NCBI RefSeq assembly: GCF_900100375.1
Contig: NZ_FNEZ01000001.1
Coordinates: 434,001-498,000 of the forward strand
Direction: 5' to 3'
Length of the DNA stretch: 64,000 bases
Source: Flavobacterium noncentrifugens
GTDB taxonomy: Bacteria; Bacteroidota; Bacteroidia; Flavobacteriales; Flavobacteriaceae
In this document: one piece after another, positions 27,860-37,122 of the stretch
How positions within the stretch are numbered: the first letter of the stretch is position 1
Layout: each line of letters opens with the position of its first letter
Notes under the pieces: model-generated
Seen by the model: only the letters and a program-made list of their open reading frames with translations
Databases searched by the model: none
Told to the model about the DNA's origin: nothing
Made by a program: the position numbers and the translations under genes

Positions 27860-28288
27860 TTATTCAAAATCTTCTATCTGATCCACGATAACGCCCGCTT
27901 TCTCAAGAAAATCAATTCCGGAAGTGTCGCGATAGCCTTTTTGGTAAACCACTCTTTTAATGCCCGACTGATGGATTAATTTGCTGCATTCGCGGCAAGG
28001 CGAAAGCGTAATGTATAAGGTGGCACCTTCACAGGATTGGGTTGAACGTGCGACTTTTAAGATCGCATTCGCTTCAGCGTGCAGTACGTACCAATTGGTT
28101 AATCCTTCCGAATCTTCGCAGCAATTTTCAAAACCCGAAGGCGTTCCGTTATAACCATCGGAAATGATCATTCGGTCGCGAACGATAATGGCGCCGACTT
28201 GTTTTCGTTTGCAATACGACAATTGTCCCCATTCGCGGGCAATCCGAAGATAGGCTTTGTCGTATTTATTTAATTTTTTTATATCCAT
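27860..28288 (-). CDS. dCMP deaminase family protein
   Basis: This 142-residue zinc deaminase has HAE at 70-72 and PCxxC at 97-101. The N-terminal region (RIAREWGQLSYCKRKQVGAIIV) and the length match ComEB/dCMP deaminases, which make dUMP for thymidylate synthesis. Allosteric dCTP control cannot be judged from the sequence. The gene overlaps nothing but abuts the S41 protease gene directly and lies 15 bp downstream of the HupE-like gene, forming a three-gene operon. Confidence 0.88.
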   Translation of the reverse strand: MDIKKLNKYDKAYLRIAREWGQLSYCKRKQVGAIIVRDRMIISDGYNGTPSGFENCCEDSEGLTNWYVLHAEANAILKVARSTQSCEGATLYITLSPCRECSKLIHQSGIKRVVYQKGYRDTSGIDFLEKAGVIVDQIEDFE

Positions 28289-28303
28289 TTAAAATGTAAA
28301 AAT

Positions 28304-28879
28304 TCAATTCCAAATATTGTTTTTGATAATCGACGGAAGCACAACCCCGATCACAAATGCTGAAAAAACCAATGCAAAATCGCGTCTCGAGAACTTCAGG
28401 AAATTTTGAAACACAAATGACAACAGCAATACAACAACGGCTGTGATGATTTGTGCGGCGACAATCCCGAGTTCAAATTCTAGCAGCGGCACCAATTTGC
28501 TTCCACCCAAAACCGACTTGAAATATTCTGAAAACCGCAATCCATGAATGGCTCCGAAAAACAAAGCCACAAATGCCGTAATATTATCGTTTTTTGCAGA
28601 TTTTCCGGCCGTAAACAAATTGTAAACCGCTGTAATTAAAATCGTCACCGGAATCAGAAATGCAATCATGCTGGCTTTGATCGTCAAAATATGAAATATT
28701 GAAAGCAGCATTGCCAGCAAATGTCCGATCGTGAAAACCGACAGCAATAACAAAATCCGTTTCCAGTCTTTCAAAACAAACGGAACCAACAGCGCAACAA
28801 GAAAAACCACATGGCTATACCCTTTGATATCAAGCACATGGCGCAGGCCTGTTTCGGTATACATCCAGAATTCTGACAT
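28304..28879 (-). CDS. HupE/UreJ family membrane protein
   Basis: This 191-residue protein has about six membrane helices. The motif GYSHVVFLVALLVPF, the FTIGHLLAM segment and a later FGAIHGLRFSEY give three membrane-embedded His-containing signatures typical of HupE/UreJ, a family linked to nickel or cobalt uptake and nickel-enzyme maturation. No urease or hydrogenase gene is in this window, so metal specificity is open. It is the first gene of the deaminase and S41-protease operon. Confidence 0.82.
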   Translation of the reverse strand: MSEFWMYTETGLRHVLDIKGYSHVVFLVALLVPFVLKDWKRILLLLSVFTIGHLLAMLLSIFHILTIKASMIAFLIPVTILITAVYNLFTAGKSAKNDNITAFVALFFGAIHGLRFSEYFKSVLGGSKLVPLLEFELGIVAAQIITAVVVLLLSFVFQNFLKFSRRDFALVFSAFVIGVVLPSIIKNNIWN

Positions 28880-29019
28880 ATTGATTTTATTAAGATTCAG
28901 GGTTTGTAAACTTACAATTTATTTTGATTTTAAGCCTTTGCCTTTAACATTTTGGAAACAGCCAATTGCAAAACCAAAAAGTTTGTTATAAAGGAATTTT
29001 AATAAAATGAAATTAGCTT

Positions 29020-29027
29020 TATATTTG
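29020..29027 (+). promoter_or_regulatory. -7 element of the TerB-like gene
   Basis: TATATTTG matches the consensus and ends 19 bases before the ATG at 29047. No TTG lies at the expected distance. Confidence 0.45.
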
Positions 29028-29046
29028 CACGATAAAAACAAAAATT

Positions 29047-29478
29047 ATGTCATTTTCAGATTTATTTGATAGCGAATTCAAAAGCAGGAACAAAGGACAT
29101 TTCTCTGCAATCGTTCGTGTTGCGCTTGCCGACGGAAAAGTAGCTCCGGAAGAAAAAACATTCTTAGACAAACTTGCCGAAAAACTCGAGATTTCGCCTG
29201 AAGAATATGATGAAATCCTTGATAATCCAACAAAATATCCAATCAATCCGCCGTATTTATATTCCCAAAGGCTGGAGCGTTTGTATGATTTGGCCAGAAT
29301 GGTTCACGTAGACCACCACATTGGCGACAAGCAGGATATTTTACTCAGAAGAATCGGATTGGCATTGGGATTTACGCCTGGAAACGTCAATTATATTATA
29401 GACAAAGCCATGTCATTGATCGATCAGAAAGTAGATTCTGAGACTTTTATGTACGAGATGGAACATATGAATAAATAG
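29047..29478 (+). CDS. TerB-like protein
   Basis: This 143-residue soluble helical protein has the TerB core (SAIVRVALADGKVAPEEKTFLDKLAEKL), an acidic pattern with Asp and Glu residues expected to bind metal. TerB-domain proteins occur in tellurite/stress clusters and in membrane-associated stress complexes. Here it is a single-gene unit with its own terminator and no other ter genes nearby. A general stress role is inferred only from the family. Confidence 0.85.
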   Translation: MSFSDLFDSEFKSRNKGHFSAIVRVALADGKVAPEEKTFLDKLAEKLEISPEEYDEILDNPTKYPINPPYLYSQRLERLYDLARMVHVDHHIGDKQDILLRRIGLALGFTPGNVNYIIDKAMSLIDQKVDSETFMYEMEHMNK

Positions 29479-29500
29479 TGCAGCGTTGCATTTATAAATC

Positions 29501-29536
29501 AAAATCCGGATTTCGCAATTGAAATCCGGATTTTTT
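29501..29536. terminator. bidirectional terminator
   Basis: AAATCCGGATTTC pairs perfectly with GAAATCCGGATTT around a six-base loop and is followed by a T run. It separates the TerB-like gene from convergent fbp. Confidence 0.92.
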
Positions 29537-29558
29537 ATGGAATTTGGTTTGGTTATTT

Positions 29559-30569
29559 TTAGCTAGTTGCCTTCATCATAAATTCTTCTGCTTTCTCGAC
29601 CATATTTTTACTTCCGCAGAAAAAAGGCACGCGCTGGTGCAATTCCGTTGGCTCGATTTCCATGATTCTTCCAAAACCATCTGACGCTTTTCCGCCGGCC
29701 TGTTCTACGACAAATGCCATTGGGTTGCATTCGTATAACAATCTCAATTTTCCTTTTGCCGCTTTCGAACTTGTCGGATAAATATAAATGCCGCCTTTAA
29801 TCATGTTTCGGTGGATGTCAGAAACCAAACTTCCGATATAACGTGAAGTATACGGCCGGTCGCCTTCTTCCAATTGGCAATATTTGATATAATCTTTCAC
29901 GCCCTGCGGAAAATGCACATAATTGCCTTCGTTGATCGAGTAAATATTTCCGTCTTCCTTAAATTGCATGTTTGGATGCGACAGATAAAACGTTCCTATG
30001 GCTGGATTTAAGGTAAATCCGTTTACGCCGTGGCCTGTAGTGTAAACGAGCATGGTTGATGTTCCGTAAATGACATAACCTGCAGCAACTTGCGCCGTTC
30101 CGGGCTGCAGAAAATCTGCTAAAGTTACCGGCGTACCAATCGGTGTAATTCTTTTATAAACCGAAAAAATCGTCCCGACAGAAACATTCACATCAATATT
30201 TGACGAGCCATCAAGCGGATCCATCAACACGACATATTTGTTGTTGTGGCCTTCATCGAGTCCGCGAACGGTGATAAATTCGTCGTTCTCTTCAGACGCG
30301 ATCCCGCATACAATTTCGCGGTTGATTAACGTTTGGATGAAAACGTCATTCGCATACACATCGAGTTTTTGCTGGTCTTCGCCCTGGATATTTTGTTCAC
30401 CAGCCGCGCCGACAATGTCAACAAGCCCGGCTTTGTTTACTTTATAATTGACGACTTTTGCAGCCAATCGTATGGAGTTGATGATCTTAGATAATTCTCC
30501 CGAGGAATATTGATGGTCTTTTTGCTTTTCAATAATAAATTCCCCGAGCGTTTTGTTGCGTTCTTCCAT
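29559..30569 (-). CDS. fbp: class I fructose-1,6-bisphosphatase
   Basis: The enzyme removes the 1-phosphate of fructose-1,6-bisphosphate in gluconeogenesis. The 336-residue protein contains the metal-binding [17 protein letters not shown] motif and the substrate-site [23 protein letters not shown] segment. The ATG at 30569 ([12 protein letters not shown]) is chosen because it matches the usual FBPase N-terminus. An earlier in-frame Met would add 22 unrelated residues and lie above an ATATTTGC promoter-like sequence. It is divergent from the acetyltransferase gene, with structured repeat copy 4 between them. Confidence 0.95.
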   Translation of the reverse strand: MEERNKTLGEFIIEKQKDHQYSSGELSKIINSIRLAAKVVNYKVNKAGLVDIVGAAGEQNIQGEDQQKLDVYANDVFIQTLINREIVCGIASEENDEFITVRGLDEGHNNKYVVLMDPLDGSSNIDVNVSVGTIFSVYKRITPIGTPVTLADFLQPGTAQVAAGYVIYGTSTMLVYTTGHGVNGFTLNPAIGTFYLSHPNMQFKEDGNIYSINEGNYVHFPQGVKDYIKYCQLEEGDRPYTSRYIGSLVSDIHRNMIKGGIYIYPTSSKAAKGKLRLLYECNPMAFVVEQAGGKASDGFGRIMEIEPTELHQRVPFFCGSKNMVEKAEEFMMKATS

Positions 30570-30673
30570 TGCGAAATCGTTGTAGTTAGTCGTGCAAATA
30601 TCGGTTACTTTTATGAAAATTGCAGGATTTTTCACAGATAGTTTTGGATTTGTATATTTGTTTTTTGAACAAT

Positions 30674-30752
30674 GCCTAGCCCTGATAGAAGCGGCATCCT
30701 TTTATGTAACGCAGTGGAATAAAAGATAGAGCGGATAGCAGGAAACAGCTTC
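30674..30752 (-). repeat. dispersed structured repeat, copy 4
   Basis: On the minus strand it runs from GAAGCTGTTTCCTG to CAGGGCTAGGC, with the inner pairing ATCTTTTAT/ATAAAAGGAT. It shares the CCTG/CAGG stem variant with copy 2 and the CACTGCGTTAC loop with copies 1 and 2. It lies in the divergent fbp/acetyltransferase promoter region. Confidence 0.77.
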
Positions 30753-30765
30753 AAATAAAATAAAA

Positions 30766-31242
30766 ATGATCATAAGAAAAGGCGAAAAAGCCGACATGCC
30801 CGAAGTTTTAGTGCTCATTACAGAACTCGCCGTTTTTGAAAAAGAACCCGATGCAGTCGTTGTAACAGTTGCCGATCTCGAGTGCGACGGATTTTCTGAA
30901 AACCCGTTATTCCAGACTTTCATTGCAGAAATCGACGGTAAAATTATTGGAATGGCACTGTATTATTACCGATATTCGACCTGGAAAGGCAAAACAATCC
31001 ATCTTGAAGATTTGATCGTAAAGGAAGATTTTCGCGGTTCGGGCGCCGGATTTGCCTTGTATTCGGAAATCATCAAACAAGGTAAGAAAGACAACGTGCG
31101 ACGGATTGAATGGAATGTGCTCGACTGGAATATTCCGGCGATCCAATTCTATGAAAAGTCAGGTGCGAAAGTCCTAAAAGACTGGCTGGTTGCACAAATG
31201 GACGAAAACGGAATCGAACAATTTATCAATAACCCGAAATGA
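30766..31242 (+). CDS. GNAT family N-acetyltransferase
   Basis: This 158-residue acetyltransferase has the acetyl-CoA-binding motif FRGSGAGFALYSEI (about 90-103) and the strand WNVLDWNIPAIQFYEKSGA typical of GNATs close to spermidine/diamine acetyltransferases. The start ATG lies 14 bases after repeat copy 4. It is followed 41 bp later by aspartate kinase on the same strand. The acceptor substrate is unknown. Confidence 0.87.
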   Translation: MIIRKGEKADMPEVLVLITELAVFEKEPDAVVVTVADLECDGFSENPLFQTFIAEIDGKIIGMALYYYRYSTWKGKTIHLEDLIVKEDFRGSGAGFALYSEIIKQGKKDNVRRIEWNVLDWNIPAIQFYEKSGAKVLKDWLVAQMDENGIEQFINNPK

Positions 31243-31283
31243 GAGGTCGTTTGACTTTCGACGTTCGACATTAGACTTAAAAA

Positions 31284-32540
31284 ATGAGAATATTCAAATT
31301 TGGCGGCGCTTCAATAAAGGACGCAGCCGGAATCAGGAACGTTTTTAGCGTATTGCAGCAAACGGGTTACGAAGATGTTTTATTGGTCGTTTCGGCGATG
31401 GGAAAAACGACAAACGCTCTGGAAATCGTCATTAAAGATTATTTCGACAAATCGGCAGCATTAAAATCGTCTGTCCAGGAAGTCAAAAAATACCACAACC
31501 AGATTTTGCTCGATCTATTTGACGATGACAAAAATGCCGTTTTCACGGATGTGAATAAGCTTTTCGCTGATCTCGATTATTTCCTGAGCCAGAACAAATC
31601 GCCGAATTATAACTTCGTTTACGATCAGGTCGTAAGTTTCGGAGAGTTGATCTCAACAACGATTTTGTCGCATTTCATGAATTTTTCGGGCATCAAAACC
31701 AATTGGATCGATGTGCGGAATTTCATCAAAACCGACAACAATTACCGCGATGCAAATGTCAATTGGGAACTGACGCAAAAGAATATTTCGAAAAACGTCA
31801 AGAAAAAAGTCCTCAATATTACACAGGGATTTTTAGGTTCGGATGAAAATAATTTTACGACGACTTTGGGCCGTGAAGGTTCTGATTATACAGCGGCTAT
31901 TTTTGCGTATTGCTTGAATGCCGAAAGTGTCACGATCTGGAAAGATGTTCCCGGCGTGATGAATGCCGATCCGCGCTATTTTGAAAATGCGAGCTTGCTG
32001 AACCATATTTCTTATCGCGAAGCAATCGAACTGGCGTTTTACGGCGCGACTGTAATCCATCCGAAAACCTTGCAGCCATTGCAAAGAAAGGAAATTCCAT
32101 TATTTGTAAAATCGTTTTTAAACCCTACTTTACCCGGAACTTCGGTTTCAAAAGGCACCGATTTAGAACCGGAATTGCCGTGTTTTATCGTGAAGAAAAA
32201 CCAGCTTTTGATTTCGCTTTCATCGATCGATTTTTCTTTTATCATGGAAGAAAATATCAGCGAGATTTTTGCGCTGTTGCATCAATATAAGATGAAAGTG
32301 CATTTGATCCAGAATTCGGCGATTAGTTTTTCGGTTTGTGTTGACGACAAATTTGGGAATTTTACAGCATTAAAAACCATTCTTTCTAAAAAATTCAAAG
32401 TGTCATACAATGAAAATGTGTCACTTTATACCATTCGGCATTTTGATGAAAAAGCGTCAAAAATGGTTGAAGACGGAAAATCTGTTTTATTAAAACAGGT
32501 CAGCCGCGAAACGATGCAAATCGTGACTAAAGAAACATAA
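31284..32540 (+). CDS. aspartate kinase (monofunctional)
   Basis: It phosphorylates aspartate at the head of the lysine, threonine, methionine and diaminopimelate pathway. The 418-residue protein has an amino-acid kinase domain (KFGGAS at 5-10, TTLGREGSDYTA for Asp/ATP binding, then VWKDVPGVMNADPR-like phosphate loop) and a C-terminal ACT-type regulatory region (about 300-418). It is not fused to homoserine dehydrogenase. The next enzyme, Asd, is encoded at 49126. The ACT region suggests feedback control by an end product, but which one cannot be told. Confidence 0.93.
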   Translation: MRIFKFGGASIKDAAGIRNVFSVLQQTGYEDVLLVVSAMGKTTNALEIVIKDYFDKSAALKSSVQEVKKYHNQILLDLFDDDKNAVFTDVNKLFADLDYFLSQNKSPNYNFVYDQVVSFGELISTTILSHFMNFSGIKTNWIDVRNFIKTDNNYRDANVNWELTQKNISKNVKKKVLNITQGFLGSDENNFTTTLGREGSDYTAAIFAYCLNAESVTIWKDVPGVMNADPRYFENASLLNHISYREAIELAFYGATVIHPKTLQPLQRKEIPLFVKSFLNPTLPGTSVSKGTDLEPELPCFIVKKNQLLISLSSIDFSFIMEENISEIFALLHQYKMKVHLIQNSAISFSVCVDDKFGNFTALKTILSKKFKVSYNENVSLYTIRHFDEKASKMVEDGKSVLLKQVSRETMQIVTKET

Positions 32541-32630
32541 TCCAGAATAATTTATAAACCATACAAAAAATGATATGTACCAAACGAAGTAAAACCCATT
32601 GTCAATGAGATAATTGTTGACAAAATTTTT

Positions 32631-33104
32631 ATGATCAGGAATGAAAAAGTAATGCTCGATCGTGATTTAGCGCAATTGTATAATGTGGAAACTAAAAGAG
32701 TGAAAGAAGCGGTGCAAGGAAACATTTCAGGATTTCCCGAAGATTTTATGTTTGAATTGTCTAAAGCAGAATTTGACAATTGGAGGTCGCAAATTGCGAC
32801 CTCCAATGCTGATAAACTCGGTTTGCGTTATGCTCCGATGGCTTTCACAGAACACGGCGTACTCATGCTTTCCGGCGTAATCAATAGCGAAAGTGCCATT
32901 CAAACGAACATCCAGATCATGCGGATCTTCTCAAAAATCAAGCAGCATTTTTCAGATGTTTCTGATATTCGGACCGACTTGGAGAAAGTGAAACGAAAAC
33001 TTGAAAATCAAGGCAAAAATATCGAACTCGTTTTTCAGTATATCGATGAACTTTCGGAGAAGAAAGAACTGCCTGAAAGATCTAAAATTGGATACAAGAA
33101 ATAA
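32631..33104 (+). CDS. ORF6N domain protein, probably missing its normal start
   Basis: This 157-residue protein has an N-terminal ORF6N domain (EKVMLDRDLAQLYNVETKRVKEAV), a phage-derived DNA-binding-type domain, a middle TEHGVLMLSGVI segment and a C-terminal coiled region ending RSKIGYKK, as in chromosomal ORF6N proteins. Homology-like sequence (NEIIVDKIF) continues in frame upstream of the first ATG back to a TGA at 32571, with no ATG, GTG or TTG. An out-of-frame ATG lies at 32570. The gene may therefore be 5'-frameshifted, use a rare start, or be translated as a shortened form. Confidence 0.75.
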   Translation: MIRNEKVMLDRDLAQLYNVETKRVKEAVQGNISGFPEDFMFELSKAEFDNWRSQIATSNADKLGLRYAPMAFTEHGVLMLSGVINSESAIQTNIQIMRIFSKIKQHFSDVSDIRTDLEKVKRKLENQGKNIELVFQYIDELSEKKELPERSKIGYKK

Positions 33105-33142
33105 ACTGCACCTGCCCATTTCCTAATTAACGCATTTTCTAA

Positions 33143-33172
33143 TTGTCCAATTCCCAAAACACACTACTTTTG
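33143..33172 (+). promoter_or_regulatory. promoter of the large barrel gene
   Basis: TTG (33143-33145), a 19-base spacer and TACTTTTG (33165-33172) match the Bacteroidota promoter consensus. The element ends 22 bases before the ATG at 33195. Confidence 0.7.
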
Positions 33173-33194
33173 ATGCAATTGCGTTATAGTTGCT

Positions 33195-36100
33195 ATGTTT
33201 AAAAAATTACTTTTTTGTTTGACAATGTGCTGGTTTTCCGGAGTTCACGCTCAGGAAATCGTGACGCCTTACAAAAACAGGAAAATAGTAGCCACGCGCG
33301 ACACCATCCATATCGATTCTGTGAGTGTAAATGCGGCATTTTTTAAATTGCTTGACGCCAATGCCAATCTGGTAGATTCCACTTTTTACAAAATGAATTT
33401 TGAAAAAGGAACTTTGGTTTTCAAGGAAAATTATCCTTTTACAGCTGATACGCTGACCGTTCGCTTTTTGAAATTTCCAGAATATCTAACCAAACGATAC
33501 AGCATTTACGACGATAAGCGCGTGATTTCAAATGAAGGTGCGCTGACGAATTTGTATCGCGTTTCAAATGATCCGACGAAAACTTTCAAGCCTTTCGACG
33601 GATTGGACACCTCGGGAAGCATTACGCGCGGCATTACCATTGGAAACAACCAGAATGCCGTTGTCAACTCCAATCTCGATTTACAGATCACCGGAAAAAT
33701 ATCTGATAAAGTCAGCCTTCGCGCGTCTATCCAGGATAGCAACATTCCGCTTCAGGATGGCGGATATTCGCAGAAATTGGACGAATTCGACCAGATTTTC
33801 ATCGAATTATTCAGCGACAAATGGAACATCCGCGCAGGCGATCTGTTCCTCGAAAACCGAAAATCCCGGTTCCTGAATTTCAATAAAAAAGTCCAGGGTT
33901 TGGCCACGAGTTTTAATTTCGGAAAAGAAGGCAACAAAACCAATGTCTTTGCTTCGGCGGCTTTGGTGCGCGGCCAATATGCGAAAAGCACTTTCGTTGG
34001 GCAGGAAGGAAATCAGGGTCCGTATAAATTGCGCGGTTCAAATGGCGAGCTTTTTATTCTGGTTGTTTCAGGTTCAGAACGTGTTTATGTGAATGGAATT
34101 TTACTCAAGCGCGGCGAAAACAACGATTATACTATCGATTACAACGCCGGGGAAATCATTTTCACATCGCTTTTCCCAATCACTTCTGAAATGCGAATCA
34201 ACATCGAATACCAATTTTCCGATCGGAATTATACGCGTTTTGTCACTTATTTCGGAGCAACGCACGAACAGGAAAAATGGAGCATTGGCACTTATGTTTA
34301 TTCAGAAAATGATGTCAAAAACCAACCGTTGCAGCAAAGTTTATCAGAAGAACAGGCAAAAATACTCGTCGAAGCAGGCGATGATCCTAACTTGATGACT
34401 GCGCCTTCCGCATACGTAGACACTTATTCGATAAACAAAACTTTGTATAAAAAAACGACAGTTGACGGTGTAGAAATTTTCCAATACTCAAACCTCGAAA
34501 CCGATGTGTTGTACAATGTCAAATTTACGCTCGTTGGCAACAATCTCGGGAATTACATACTGGCAAACAATGCTGCCGTCGGGCGGATTTATGAATATCT
34601 CGCGCCGTTAAATGGCATCAAACAGGGAAATTACGATCCGATTACGCGTTTGGTGGCGCCCACAAAAATCCAGATTGCGACGGTTATGGGGAAATTCAAT
34701 CCGTCGGAAAAGACCAATGTTGATTTTGAGCTCGGCATCAGCAACAACGACCTCAATTTATTTTCTTCGCTTGACGACAATGACAATCAGGGTTTGGCCG
34801 GAAAGATCAATGCAAAACAACGCTTGTTGACCGGAAAATGGGAAGTTGATGCCTTTGCGAATTACCAGTTCGTTCAGAAAGATTTTCGTACCATAGAACG
34901 TCTTTTTAATATTGAATTTGACCGCGATTGGAATTTAAACGCCGTTTCGGGAAACCAAAGTTACCTCATTTCAGGTGTGAATTTAAATCTGCCAAAAAAA
35001 GGACAATTAACGTATCAGTTTGAAAAACTTGACTTTACCGGAAGTTTTTCGGGAAACCGACATTTGATCAATGCGCTTTTCAAATTTGATGCTTGGAACA
35101 TTCAGAACAACAGCAGTTTTATGCACAGCGACGGCACATTGGCCACATCCAAATTCCTTAGAAACCAAACACAAGCGCGCTACCATTTTGGGAAAAACTG
35201 GGTTGGCGGAACGGTTCGGCTCGAGGACAATCAGGAAAAAATCAAGGAAACAAATTTATTTTCAACCTTGAGCCAGCGCTTTTTTGAATACGGTGCTTTT
35301 GCAGGCCGCGGCGACAGTACGAAGGTGTTTATGGAATTGGGCTATTTAAACCGCACAAATGACAGTTTGCAAAACGGCTTGTTGCAGCGCGTGAACAATT
35401 CGCATTCGTATTATCTGAAATCAAAATTGATCCAGAATGAAAGAAGCGACCTGTCGGTTTATGTGAATTACCGCACGCTGAAATTCACCGATCCGGTACA
35501 TCAAAACGAGCCTTCACTAAATTCGCGGATTTTATACAACAGCCGGTTTTTTGACCAATTGGTGCAAACGACAACGGCTTATGAAACCAGTTCGGGAACG
35601 ATTGCACAACAGGAATTTACGTATCTCGAAGTCGAACCAGGACAAGGCGTTTATACCTGGAACGATTACAACGGCAACGGAATCCAGGAATTGCAGGAGT
35701 TTGAAGTCGCTCCATTTCCAGATCAGGCGAAATATGTGCGTGTGTATTTGCCGAACCAGGTTTTCATTAAAACGCATCAGAATAAATTCTCGGAATCGGT
35801 GACTTTAAACCCAAACCAATGGCAGAACAATTCCGGGTTTTTGAAAATCCTGTCCTATTTTTACAACCAGACTTCGTATTTGATCGATCGGAAAATTGAA
35901 CGCAACGGCGACAATTTCGACCTGAATCCGTTTCATACTTCTGATGAAGATCTCGGTCTCAACACGGCTTTCAGGAACAGTTTTTTTTACAACCGCGGCA
36001 AGCAAAAGCATTCGGTGACGTATACTTTTTTAAACAACCGCACCAGAAACCTGCTTTCGATCGGATCGCAGGAAAACAAGAACAGCTCCCACCAATTGCA

Positions 36101-36620
36101 ATACACGCATTTGTACCAGAAAACATGGCTGTTTGCGATGGCCGGGCAAACTTCGAAAACCAAAACAACGATTGACGATGATTTGGCTGCCGATTTCAGC
36201 TTAACGCGGAATTACCTCATCGACAGTTATAAATTATCTCCGAAGATCTCGTATTTGTTTTCACAGAATGCAAGCTGGGATGTTTTTTATGAATTTCAGA
36301 ACAAAGACAATAAAATGGGCGGAATGGAAACGCTGAAACAAACGCGCGTCGGAACATCCTTTTCATACAATACCCAGAAAAAACTATCCATGAACGGCGA
36401 ATTTTCGTTGTATGAGAATAAATTTACGGGAAGCGAGCTCACGCCTGCGGCTTTCCAAATGCTCGAAGGTTTGCAGCCCGGACAAAATATGACTTGGCGT
36501 TTGCTCGTTCAGAAAAACCTGACGCAATATCTCGATGTCAACGTGAATTACCAGGGCCGGAAAAGTGAAACCAGCGATACGATCCATACTGGAAGCATTC
36601 AATTGCGGGCGTATTTTTAA
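33195..36620 (+). CDS. large outer-membrane beta-barrel protein of unknown function
   Basis: This 1141-residue protein has a signal peptide ending VHAQ. An N-terminal region (about 20-150) is followed by GITIGNNQNAVVNSNLDLQITGKISDKVSLRASIQD, after which most of the chain alternates short beta strands and ends in Phe (LRAYF), as outer-membrane barrels do. A segment YTIDYNAGEIIFTSLFPI resembles a motif in very large Bacteroidota surface proteins such as SprA, but the length and rest do not match. It has no plug domain, so it is not a TonB-dependent receptor. It has its own promoter and a 60-bp gap to the next gene. Role unknown. Confidence 0.8.
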   Translation: MFKKLLFCLTMCWFSGVHAQEIVTPYKNRKIVATRDTIHIDSVSVNAAFFKLLDANANLVDSTFYKMNFEKGTLVFKENYPFTADTLTVRFLKFPEYLTKRYSIYDDKRVISNEGALTNLYRVSNDPTKTFKPFDGLDTSGSITRGITIGNNQNAVVNSNLDLQITGKISDKVSLRASIQDSNIPLQDGGYSQKLDEFDQIFIELFSDKWNIRAGDLFLENRKSRFLNFNKKVQGLATSFNFGKEGNKTNVFASAALVRGQYAKSTFVGQEGNQGPYKLRGSNGELFILVVSGSERVYVNGILLKRGENNDYTIDYNAGEIIFTSLFPITSEMRINIEYQFSDRNYTRFVTYFGATHEQEKWSIGTYVYSENDVKNQPLQQSLSEEQAKILVEAGDDPNLMTAPSAYVDTYSINKTLYKKTTVDGVEIFQYSNLETDVLYNVKFTLVGNNLGNYILANNAAVGRIYEYLAPLNGIKQGNYDPITRLVAPTKIQIATVMGKFNPSEKTNVDFELGISNNDLNLFSSLDDNDNQGLAGKINAKQRLLTGKWEVDAFANYQFVQKDFRTIERLFNIEFDRDWNLNAVSGNQSYLISGVNLNLPKKGQLTYQFEKLDFTGSFSGNRHLINALFKFDAWNIQNNSSFMHSDGTLATSKFLRNQTQARYHFGKNWVGGTVRLEDNQEKIKETNLFSTLSQRFFEYGAFAGRGDSTKVFMELGYLNRTNDSLQNGLLQRVNNSHSYYLKSKLIQNERSDLSVYVNYRTLKFTDPVHQNEPSLNSRILYNSRFFDQLVQTTTAYETSSGTIAQQEFTYLEVEPGQGVYTWNDYNGNGIQELQEFEVAPFPDQAKYVRVYLPNQVFIKTHQNKFSESVTLNPNQWQNNSGFLKILSYFYNQTSYLIDRKIERNGDNFDLNPFHTSDEDLGLNTAFRNSFFYNRGKQKHSVTYTFLNNRTRNLLSIGSQENKNSSHQLQYTHLYQKTWLFAMAGQTSKTKTTIDDDLAADFSLTRNYLIDSYKLSPKISYLFSQNASWDVFYEFQNKDNKMGGMETLKQTRVGTSFSYNTQKKLSMNGEFSLYENKFTGSELTPAAFQMLEGLQPGQNMTWRLLVQKNLTQYLDVNVNYQGRKSETSDTIHTGSIQLRAYF

Positions 36621-36680
36621 TTTGAGACTTCGGTTTAAATCATTAACTTTAGTTACTATTAATCTTAAACCAAAAATATC

Positions 36681-36992
36681 ATGAAATCAAAATCGTTAAG
36701 AATTGTGTTGTTGATGTGTATGCTTCTTGCTTTTTCGGCAAATTTCTATGCACAGGACACGAGAGTTGAAAAGGCAAAAAAAGAAGTCAAACAAACTTCT
36801 AAAAAAGTAGCAAATAAAACTGAAAAAGCAGCCAAAGCCACAAAAAAAGAAGTCAAAGAAACCGCTGCCGAAGTGAAAACAGCAACCAAAAAAGATGCAG
36901 CCAAAGCCGATGCAAAAGCGACAAAAGCAGCTAAAGAAGTAAAAGCAGAAACGAAAAGCGCAGCGGCAAAAGCCAAGGCAAAGCTTGAGTAA
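36681..36992 (+). CDS. exported Lys/Ala-rich, histone H1-like protein
   Basis: This 103-residue protein has a signal peptide (about 1-24, ending FYAQ), then a mature part made almost wholly of Lys, Ala, Glu and Thr in repeated KATKKEVKETAAEVKTATKK-like heptad-ish units. It resembles the C-terminal tail of histone H1 and late-embryogenesis-type proteins in composition. The clear signal peptide and cleavage-like site argue it is periplasmic or secreted and not a nucleoid protein. A terminator follows at once. No function is known to me. Confidence 0.72.
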   Translation: MKSKSLRIVLLMCMLLAFSANFYAQDTRVEKAKKEVKQTSKKVANKTEKAAKATKKEVKETAAEVKTATKKDAAKADAKATKAAKEVKAETKSAAAKAKAKLE

Positions 36993-37010
36993 AGCAATAC
37001 AGATTCATAT

Positions 37011-37043
37011 AAAGCGCAATATTTCAAGATGTTGCGCTTTTTT
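37011..37043 (+). terminator. terminator
   Basis: AAAGCGCAA pairs with TTGCGCTTT around a 12-base loop and is followed by a T run, 18 bases after the Lys/Ala-rich gene. Confidence 0.85.
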
Positions 37044-37067
37044 AACACCTCAACATCAGATAAATCT

Positions 37068-37097
37068 TTGACAAAAGACTTCAAAAGGTTATATTTG
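37068..37097 (+). promoter_or_regulatory. promoter of the small lipoprotein gene
   Basis: TTG (37068-37070), a 19-base spacer and TATATTTG (37090-37097) are a full consensus match, ending 25 bases before the ATG at 37123. Confidence 0.75.
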
Positions 37098-37122
37098 AAA
37101 ACCTTAATTAAAAATGTTCGAA

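Noticed and set aside
32631..33104. ORF6N gene as a sign of a prophage
   Set aside because: No integrase, structural or lysis gene or attachment repeat is nearby; such genes are common as single chromosomal genes.
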